Shown piece after piece: positions 22,976 through 28,770 of a stretch of 32,847 bases of DNA (the first letter of the stretch is position 1; each line of letters opens with the position of its first letter). Origin of the DNA: an uncultured Oscillospiraceae bacterium (GTDB taxonomy: Bacteria; Bacillota; Clostridia; Oscillospirales; Oscillospiraceae). The position numbers and the translations under genes were made by a program. Location of the stretch: positions 1 through 32,847 of the forward strand of contig CAKTMF010000013.1 of assembly GCA_934573855.1 (NCBI GenBank), written 5' to 3'. The notes under the pieces are model-generated. The model was not told the DNA's origin. It saw only the letters and a program-made list of their open reading frames with translations, and made no database searches.

Positions 22976-24286
22976 ATGGCCTTTTATGTATCAATGCCCA
23001 AGCTTGGAATGACGATGACGGAGGGCACGATAAGTGAATGGAAGAAGAAAGAGGGAGACGCCGTCGCGGTCGGCGACCCGCTCTTCGACGTGGAAACCGA
23101 CAAGCTGACGAATACGATAAACGCCTACGAGGCGGGAACTGTGCTCAAAATACTCGTGAACGACGGCGAGACTGCGGCCTGCCAGCAGCCCGTCGCCATT
23201 ATGGGGCAGGCGGGCGAGGACATCTCCGGTCTTACGGGGACTTCCGCCGCTCCAGCCAAGGAGAAGGCGGAGCAGCTCTCCGCGCAGAGCGTACAGCCCG
23301 CCGCGCACAAGGCCGGTGAGCGCATGATAATCTCGCCGAGGGCGAAGAAAGTTGCCGCAGAGCTTGGGATAGACCCGCATTGTGTCACGGGGACCGGGCC
23401 GAACGGACGCATCGTCGAGAGGGACATCCGCAATTATAAGCCTGCCGCACAGGAAAAGGGCGGCGTAAAGACGTCTCCGCTTGCGAAAAAGATTGCCGCG
23501 GACATTGGGGTAGATGTGAACGAGATCCCGAGCGACGGGCGCGTTATGGCAGGGGATATCCTCAGGTATCTGCATGACAGCCGTATACCGGTGCAGGAGG
23601 AGGCTCCCGCCCGCGAGGAGACCGTGAATATGGATGGCATGCGCAAGGCTATCGCGCGCAACATGCTCAATTCCCATATGACCAGCCCCACCGTCACCTT
23701 CGATCTGAGCGTGGACATGACCAATCTCAAGGAGTACCGCGCCCAGCTCAAGGCGAATGACATCAAGGTGAGCTATACTGACATACTGGTCAAATTCGTC
23801 TCGAAAGCGCTCACGGAATTCCCCGCGCTCAACTGCTCGGTGGACGGAAATAAGATCATCTATAAGCACTATGTCAACATGGGCGTCGCCGTTGCGCTCG
23901 ATAACGGACTCGTGGTGCCGAATGTTCCCTACGCCGACAAAAAGAGCCTGAGCGAGATATCCTCGGAGGTCAGGGAACTTGCAGAGCTTGCCCGCAGCGG
24001 GAAGCTCCCGATGGAGCGTCTCCATGGCGGCACGTTTACTATAACCAACCTCGGCATGTACGGCATAGAGAGCTTCTCTCCCATCATAAATCAGCCTGAG
24101 ACGGCGATCCTCGGCGTGTGCGCAATGCAGGACAAGCCTGTCGTTTTGGACGGCAAGATCACCGTCCGGACGATGATGAACCTGTGCCTCACCGCCGACC
24201 ACAGAGTCGTGGACGGAGCTATTGCCGCGCAGTTCCTTCACCGGGTCAAAACGCTCATGGAAAACCCGGCGCTCATGCTTGCATAA
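22976..24286 (+). CDS. acoC: Dihydrolipoamide acyltransferase (E2) with two E3-binding domains
   Basis: The protein has 436 residues from the ATG at 22976, which follows GAAGGAG; an upstream open frame overlaps acoB and is not used. Domains in order: lipoyl domain 1-80 with the lipoylated K43 in ETDKLTN; an Ala/Pro-rich linker; a peripheral subunit-binding domain at about 118-154 (ISPRAKKVAAELGID...GRIVERDI); a second one at about 166-199 (TSPLAKKIAADIGVD...GRVMAGDIL); and a catalytic acyltransferase domain ending in ADHRVVDG with H409 and D413. It takes the acyl group from E1 onto lipoate and passes it to CoA. The duplicated binding domain is unusual, as most E2 proteins have one. Confidence 0.9.
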   Translation: MAFYVSMPKLGMTMTEGTISEWKKKEGDAVAVGDPLFDVETDKLTNTINAYEAGTVLKILVNDGETAACQQPVAIMGQAGEDISGLTGTSAAPAKEKAEQLSAQSVQPAAHKAGERMIISPRAKKVAAELGIDPHCVTGTGPNGRIVERDIRNYKPAAQEKGGVKTSPLAKKIAADIGVDVNEIPSDGRVMAGDILRYLHDSRIPVQEEAPAREETVNMDGMRKAIARNMLNSHMTSPTVTFDLSVDMTNLKEYRAQLKANDIKVSYTDILVKFVSKALTEFPALNCSVDGNKIIYKHYVNMGVAVALDNGLVVPNVPYADKKSLSEISSEVRELAELARSGKLPMERLHGGTFTITNLGMYGIESFSPIINQPETAILGVCAMQDKPVVLDGKITVRTMMNLCLTADHRVVDGAIAAQFLHRVKTLMENPALMLA

Positions 24287-24306
24287 TTAAGGAGGACGGA
24301 TATTCA

Positions 24307-25998
24307 ATGGCGACCAATGTCATCATGCCGAAGCTTGGAATGACCATGACTGAGGGCACGATAATCAAATGGCATAAAAAAGTCGGGGACGCGATCGAAG
24401 ATGGCATGCCGCTCTTCGATGTGGAGACCGACAAGCTTACAAATACGGTGAATGCGAATGTTTCCGGAACGCTCCTGAAAATAAGCGTTCCGGAGGATGG
24501 TACGGCGGACTGCCTGACGGTCGTTGCGGTCATAGGTAGCGAGGGAGAGAAGCTTGAAGCCGAACCTGCACCGACTGCCGCGGCGGAGCCTGTCGCGCCG
24601 CAGACGGAGAGCGGCAATGATCTCATCGTCATCGGCGGCGGACCGGGCGGATACGTTGCAGCGATACGCGGCGCGCAGCTTGGAATGAAGGTCACACTCA
24701 TCGAGGCGGACGCCGTCGGCGGTACCTGCCTCAACCGTGGCTGCATGCCGACTAAAACGCTTCTGCATTCTGCCGAGGTGTACGAGCTGGCAACGCACTC
24801 TGCCGGTATCGGTATAGTGGCGAACGACGTTTCGGTAGACTGGAATGCGGTGCAGAATGTGCGCGCCGGTGTCACGAAAAAGCTCACCGACGGCGTGAAA
24901 GCGCTCATAAAGGCAAATAAGATTACGCTGATATCCGGAAAGGCGAGCTTTGCAGACCCGAAAACAGTCTCGGTCGGCGGCAGGATGCTGACTGCCGGAA
25001 GGATAATTATTGCCTCCGGCAGCGCGCCGATCATCCCGCCGATAAAAGGGATCAGCGAATGCGGCGCGGTCATCGATTCCACGGCCTGCCTGCAGCTCGA
25101 CCATGTTCCGGAGAGCCTGCTCGTCATCGGCGGCGGAGTGATAGGCCTTGAGCTTGGCAGCGTGTACGCGCGCTTCGGCAGCAAGGTCACGGTAGTTGAG
25201 ATGAGCCCCAAGCTCCTGCCACTCATGGATTCGGAGCTTACCTCGATGGTTCGCCGCCAGCTTGAGACCAAGGGCATGCAGATACTCACGGAGAGTAAGG
25301 TCGTCTCCGTGGAAAACTGCGGCGTTGGCGGCAGAGTTCATATCGAATGCCCGAACGGCGAGAGGACAGTGGAGGCGGAAAAGATCCTGCTCTGTGTTGG
25401 CCGCAGACCCAACATCGAGGGACTGGAACTTGAGAAAGCCGGAGTAAAGACAGAGCGCAGATATATTCAGGTCAACGATCGGATGGAGACCTCCGTTCCG
25501 GGCATATACGCTGTCGGTGACTGCAACGGGAAGCTTATGCTGGCTCATGCCGCAATGGCTATGGGCGAGACGGCGGCTGAGAATGCTGCTGGCGGCAGCA
25601 AGATCTTTGTTGCGGCTTATAGCCCGTCCTGTGCATATATCGGCCCCGAGCTTGCCGGTGTGGGATATACAGAGGAACAGCTCAAGGAAAAGGGCGTGGA
25701 CTACAAGGTCGGCAGATTTGTCACCGCCGCAAATGGCAGAAGCCTTGTGTCCGGCCATGTTGACGGCATGGTCAAGGTCATTGCCGGTAAAAAATACGGC
25801 GAGATCCTCGGCGTACACATCATGGCGCCGAGCGCGACCGAGCTTATCGAAGAGGCGGCGCTGGCCATACGGCTCGAAGCCACGGTGGATGAGCTTGTGG
25901 ATACGATACACTGCCACCCGACCGTGTCCGAGGCGCTGCGCGAGGCGGCGCTCGCGGCAGATGGCCGCGCGATACATATGCCGAATAAAAACAAGTAA
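24307..25998 (+). CDS. acoL: Dihydrolipoamide dehydrogenase (E3) with N-terminal lipoyl domain
   Basis: The 563-residue protein is longer than plain E3 (about 470) because an extra lipoyl domain occupies residues 1-80 (K43 in ETDKLTN). Then follow an Ala/Pro linker, the FAD loop VIGGGPGGYVAAIRG (108-122), the redox cysteines C141 and C146 in GGTCLNRGCMPTK, an NAD loop VIGGGVIGLELGSVY, the second FAD motif GIYAVGDCNG, and the C-terminal HCHPTVSEAL active-site His-Glu pair. It reoxidises dihydrolipoamide using NAD. The start at 24307 follows AAGGAGG with a long spacer of about 12 bases. The first lipoyl domain closely resembles that of the E2, pointing to duplication. No clear terminator follows before the decayed region. 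Confidence 0.92.
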   Translation: MATNVIMPKLGMTMTEGTIIKWHKKVGDAIEDGMPLFDVETDKLTNTVNANVSGTLLKISVPEDGTADCLTVVAVIGSEGEKLEAEPAPTAAAEPVAPQTESGNDLIVIGGGPGGYVAAIRGAQLGMKVTLIEADAVGGTCLNRGCMPTKTLLHSAEVYELATHSAGIGIVANDVSVDWNAVQNVRAGVTKKLTDGVKALIKANKITLISGKASFADPKTVSVGGRMLTAGRIIIASGSAPIIPPIKGISECGAVIDSTACLQLDHVPESLLVIGGGVIGLELGSVYARFGSKVTVVEMSPKLLPLMDSELTSMVRRQLETKGMQILTESKVVSVENCGVGGRVHIECPNGERTVEAEKILLCVGRRPNIEGLELEKAGVKTERRYIQVNDRMETSVPGIYAVGDCNGKLMLAHAAMAMGETAAENAAGGSKIFVAAYSPSCAYIGPELAGVGYTEEQLKEKGVDYKVGRFVTAANGRSLVSGHVDGMVKVIAGKKYGEILGVHIMAPSATELIEEAALAIRLEATVDELVDTIHCHPTVSEALREAALAADGRAIHMPNKNK

Positions 25999-26011
25999 AC
26001 CGATAAACGCC

Positions 26012-26146
26012 TCAGGCTGCCGTCTCATGTGCAGCCGCAGCAAGCTTCTTGCGGTTCTTCGCGGGGAACGCGGTGAGCTGCATTTTGGCGTTGAGAAAGG
26101 GCTGTATCAGCCGCAGAGAAGCATCATCCGTTTTTGGAACCTCCAA
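26012..26146 (-). pseudogene. Remnant with DUF2087-like segment
   Basis: On the minus strand the frame reads TDDASLRLIQPFLNAKMQLTAFPAKNRKKL and then AAAAHETAA and stop. The LTAFPAKNRKKL core is like the DUF2087 domain found in small DNA-binding regulators. There is only a possible TTG start at 26146, preceded by a stop, and the protein would have about 44 residues, so it is probably a truncated piece. It lies directly downstream of acoL, on the opposite strand, at the island's right border. Confidence 0.4.
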
Positions 26147-26181
26147 TCAGCCCGGTAAACAGCTTGTCCCGGTCAAAATCC

Positions 26182-26203
26182 CCGGAGACAATAGTCCGGG
26201 GTC
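26182..26203 (-). terminator. Short GC hairpin, possible terminator on the minus strand
   Basis: CCCCGGA and TCCGGGG form 7-bp arms around eight bases. On the minus strand they are followed by ATTTTG, a weak U-tract. It lies just after the conjugative-element-like tail at 26236-26300. Confidence 0.4.
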
Positions 26204-26235
26204 ATAAGAAAGTGATATCGTATTTTCTCAGGAAC

Positions 26236-26304
26236 GGCGTGGCTTCGGTCGCGCCGTTTCCTGTTCCAGTAGTTCTTCCTCGGGGATAAAGCACACAAGG
26301 TCAT
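26236..26304 (-). pseudogene. C-terminal scrap resembling a conjugative-element protein
   Basis: A minus-strand frame reads HGYDLVCFIPEEELLEQE and then TARPKPRRS before a TGA near 26236. This kind of acidic-then-basic tail is familiar from accessory proteins of Firmicutes conjugative transposons, but no domain is left to name it. No start codon or N-terminus is visible. It is recorded as a likely remnant with low confidence. Confidence 0.3.
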
Positions 26305-26369
26305 AGCCGTGTTTCTGCTAAACCGCAGGAAGAAAAGAACAAAAAAATAGAGAGAAAGGAAGGTACACC

Positions 26370-26459
26370 ATGATGAAACGAAAGGTTTACGTGATATGGG
26401 TGGTCGTTCCTGCCATTGAATGGGATGTACAATTCCGGGCTTGCTTAGTGAAGGCATAA
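26370..26459 (+). CDS. Possible small protein of 29 residues, function unknown
   Basis: A short frame MMKRKVYVIWVVVPAIEWD continues with VQFRACLVKA to a TAA at 26457. It has a strong ribosome binding site (AAAGGAAGG) ending eight bases before the first ATG. The basic start followed by a hydrophobic stretch could make a small membrane-associated peptide. It could equally be the surviving start of a longer broken gene, since its surroundings are decayed. There is no recognised family. Confidence 0.3.
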   Translation: MMKRKVYVIWVVVPAIEWDVQFRACLVKA

Positions 26460-26549
26460 TATCTTACTCACAAACTTACTCATTATTATAAGTGAGCAAG
26501 GACCTGAAAATTTCAGGAGCTTTCCAATCGTTTTCGATGTTTGATTCAT
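26445..26549 (-). pseudogene. Remnant of an ABC exporter N-terminus
   Basis: An ATG at 26549 follows AAGGAG on the minus strand and reads MNQTSKTIGKLLKFSGP, then runs into a stop after 34 residues. KTIGKLLKFSG followed by a hydrophobic segment resembles the start of ABC membrane-ATPase half-transporters. It lies just downstream of the TetR pseudogene, the usual order of TetR-ABC operons. Only this stub remains. The assignment rests on a short match and on context. Confidence 0.4.
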
Positions 26550-26597
26550 ATCCTTGCTCCTTACGAGTTGGAGTATGCTAACTAACGGCTTGAACGA

Positions 26598-26623
26598 TAC
26601 CACCTGTAATTTGACAGGTGGTA
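26598..26623. other. Perfect 10-bp hairpin after the TetR pseudogene
   Basis: TACCACCTGT and ACAGGTGGTA are perfect arms around AATTTG. No T-run follows on either strand, so it is not a standard terminator. It lies between the TetR pseudogene and the ABC stub, perhaps a processing or attenuation stem or a mobile-element scar. Confidence 0.45.
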
Positions 26624-26650
26624 CCAGAAGGCGCCTGCTCGAGCGGCACC

Positions 26651-27272
26651 TTATTTGAGCTTCAGAATATCCGCCCAACCTATATCGAAAAAATATTTCA
26701 GCTCCTCAACATGGTTGACCGCATCTTCTTTTTTCATCTTGTGTGCCACCGGCTCAAACAGCCCATAAAGATAGGAGCTGATGAGGATATGCACGGTTTT
26801 TTCTCCGGACTTTTTCCCATTGATAACAGCCTCGTGACCGGTGGCCTCCATAAAGCGGAGGGTGGAGCGCTCCAGAATGTCTACCAAATCGTCCATATAG
26901 TGTTAGTAGGACGAGCCGCCCGCACAGCACAGAAGAAGCCGGAACACATCGAAATGCGCATAGATGTAGTCCACGAACGGATTTCCGTCCCGGCCCTCAT
27001 GAAGAGCCGTCGCCTCCTGCTGGTCCTTTGCCTGGGCGTGAAAGTCCTCGTTGCTGCCAACCAGAGTCGCCTTGAATTCCTCTGCAACAGGTGCGACCAA
27101 CGCACAGAAAAGCGCATCCTTCCTGGAATACCGCTTCTGCAAAGCACCCCATGTTACCCCTGCGCTCTTGCAGATAGCATTGGTCGATGCCCTTTCGTAG
27201 CCCTTCTCCAAAAAATTCCCTTTTTGCAGCATCCGGGATTCTCGAATCGAGGGTTTTATCCGGCTTTGACAT
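26651..27272 (-). pseudogene. TetR/AcrR-family regulator, broken by a frameshift and a stop codon
   Basis: The gene starts at 27272 (MSKPDKTLDSRIPDAAKREF). A run of six T on the coding strand (near 27212), where five are expected, shifts the frame; removing one T restores FLEKGYERASTNAICKSAGVTWGALQKRYSRKDALF, a textbook TetR helix-turn-helix. A second lesion is an in-frame TAA at 26905-26903 between GGSSY and HYMDDLVDI, after which the ligand-binding domain runs on to the stop at 26651 (GLFEPVAHKMKKEDAVNHVEELKYFFDIGWADIL). The protein would have about 206 residues, normal for the family. These regulators usually repress a neighbouring efflux ABC operon, and the ABC stub downstream fits this. 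With two lesions it is very probably dead. Confidence 0.85.
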
Positions 27273-27302
27273 TCTTTGCCTCCATTCGGATAGCTGCACT
27301 AC

Positions 27303-27319
27303 CGATAGTTGCACTATCG
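27303..27319. promoter_or_regulatory. Candidate TetR operator
   Basis: CGATAG and CTATCG flank TTGCA as a perfect palindrome, 31-47 bases before the TetR pseudogene start. A related copy lies beside it: GATAGCTGCACTAC at 27289-27302 and GATAGTTGCACTAT at 27304-27317 match at 12 of 14 positions. The size and position suit TetR autoregulation. Confidence 0.55.
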
Positions 27320-27412
27320 TTATGGCAGGGGGGTTCATAAATTGCAAGAGGGCTACCGACTTTTTGTTTATAAAAGCACGTTCTTAGTATTCTACGGGGT
27401 TTGATCGTCCTC

Positions 27413-27693
27413 TATACCATCAGTTGACAAGGACACACACGGTTTTGACGGGCGGAAATGCGCCCATGCAGCTTCAAAGCCCTTGCCGATACATCAAGTA
27501 TCGGCAAGGGCTTTTCATTGCCTGAACGCATTTCCGCTCCGGCAAAACTGCGTTGCACCTGACGGCTTTGAATTTTCGAGTGATTTTTGCTTTTTGAGCC
27601 GCAGATGTGTCCTTACCCATCAAGGAGAAAAGGGCAAAAAGTACCGGAAAGACTTGCCGTCAGGCGGGTATGCTCTTGTCAACTGAAGGTATA
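27413..27693. mobile_element. 281-bp element with 19-bp terminal inverted repeats, MITE-like
   Basis: TATACCATCAGTTGACAAG (27413-27431) and the reverse complement of 27675-27693 match at 18 of 19 positions. Inside, 27452-27492 and 27498-27537 form a long imperfect inverted repeat containing a perfect 16-bp stem at 27477-27513. No protein is encoded. Short size, terminal inverted repeats with TA at the tips and internal fold-back structure are what miniature inverted-repeat elements show. No second copy is in this window, so mobility is inferred. Confidence 0.5.
27477..27513. terminator. Strong hairpin, possible bidirectional terminator
   Basis: AAGCCCTTGCCGATAC and GTATCGGCAAGGGCTT form a perfect 16-bp stem around five bases, followed by TT then C. 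It lies within the inverted-repeat element, 200 bases beyond the nrdB stop, and could also end transcription from nrdB. Confidence 0.6.
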
Positions 27694-27712
27694 CTGTCTG
27701 CATATAGGCGCT

Positions 27713-28756
27713 TTACAAATCGTCCACCAGTGCGGTGCTCTTGGCGTAGGCGGTGCTGCGGGCCTCAAAGAAATCCGTCTTGACCATGTTGGCGTCGGCG
27801 TACTGGCTGACCCATGCCATGCTCTCCGGCTCACTCTCATAGCCGGGATACAGCGCCGGATACCCGAGGCTTGTCCAGCGGAGATTGCCGAGGTAGCGGA
27901 TGTAATCTGTGACCATCCGGCGGTTCAGCCCCGGCACCTCGTCCCCGATGACATAATGCCCCCACGCGATCTCCTGTTCCACGCCCTCCAGCATCATTTC
28001 CCGAAGCGCCTGCACGTTTTCCGCCGTGAACAGCTCCGGCTGCTCCTTCTGTAGCTCCAAAATAATGTTGCGAAACAGCCACAGGTGGGTGTTCTCGTCC
28101 CGGTTAATGTAGCGGATCTCCTGTGCCGAGCCGGGCATCTTGCCATTGCGGGAAAGGTTGTAGAAGAACATGAAGCCACTGTAAAAATAGATGCCCTCCA
28201 AAATGAAGTTGGCCATCATCACGCGCAGCAGCGTAGGGGCGTCCTTTTGCTCCTGGAACTCGTTGTAGCAGTTCCCGATGAAGGTGTTGCGCCGCAGAAG
28301 GTGCTCGTCGGTCTTCCACTGGTAGAGGATGTCGTTCCGCTCCACGGGGGAGCAGATGGTGTCGAGCATATAGCTGTAGCTCTGGGAGTGGACGCACTCC
28401 TGAAACGCCTGAATGGAGAGGCAGAGATTGACCTCGTTGGCGGTAATATACGCGCCGATGTTGGGTAGATTCGCCGTCTGGATGGAGTCAAGAAAGACGA
28501 GAAAGCTTAAAATTTTGTCGTAGGCCGTGCGCTCGGCCGGCAGCAGGCGGGGGTAGTCCTTCACATCCTGCGAGAGATTGATCTCCTCCGGAATCCAGAA
28601 ATTGTTCATGGCCTGCCGGTACCAGTCGCTGACCCACGGATACTTCATGTTGTTGAAATCGTTGAGGTTTGTTGTGTTGCCGCCGATCATACGCCGCAGG
28701 CGCACGTCGATGTCACCCTCCGGATTAAAAAGTGGCTTTTTCTTCAGTTCTACCAT
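27713..28756 (-). CDS. nrdB: Class Ia-type ribonucleotide reductase, small (radical) subunit
   Basis: The 347-residue protein is the R2 subunit that holds a di-iron centre and tyrosyl radical. The iron ligands are visible: D90 (VFLDSIQT), E120 and H123 (FQECVHSQSY), a glutamate in ILEGIYFYSG, and E and H in RDENTHLW. The radical tyrosine is Y127, seven residues after E120 as in E. coli Y122. Assembly of this cofactor needs oxygen, so the enzyme works only under some oxygen exposure. The start at 28756 follows GGAGGAG. It lies 14 bases after nrdA and is the last gene of the operon. The C-terminal tail (STALVDDL) is what docks on NrdA. Confidence 0.93.
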   Translation of the reverse strand: MVELKKKPLFNPEGDIDVRLRRMIGGNTTNLNDFNNMKYPWVSDWYRQAMNNFWIPEEINLSQDVKDYPRLLPAERTAYDKILSFLVFLDSIQTANLPNIGAYITANEVNLCLSIQAFQECVHSQSYSYMLDTICSPVERNDILYQWKTDEHLLRRNTFIGNCYNEFQEQKDAPTLLRVMMANFILEGIYFYSGFMFFYNLSRNGKMPGSAQEIRYINRDENTHLWLFRNIILELQKEQPELFTAENVQALREMMLEGVEQEIAWGHYVIGDEVPGLNRRMVTDYIRYLGNLRWTSLGYPALYPGYESEPESMAWVSQYADANMVKTDFFEARSTAYAKSTALVDDL

Positions 28757-28770
28757 GGTACTGCTCCTCC

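Noticed and set aside
22991..26043. Long minus-strand open frames opposite acoC and acoL
   Set aside because: They are His/Arg-rich shadow frames opposite E2 and E3 genes with intact motifs, and they lack ribosome binding sites and domains.
26614..26628. T-box-like GGTGGTACC
   Set aside because: It is part of a simple 10-bp hairpin, the rest of the T-box consensus is missing, and no aminoacyl-tRNA synthetase or amino acid gene follows.
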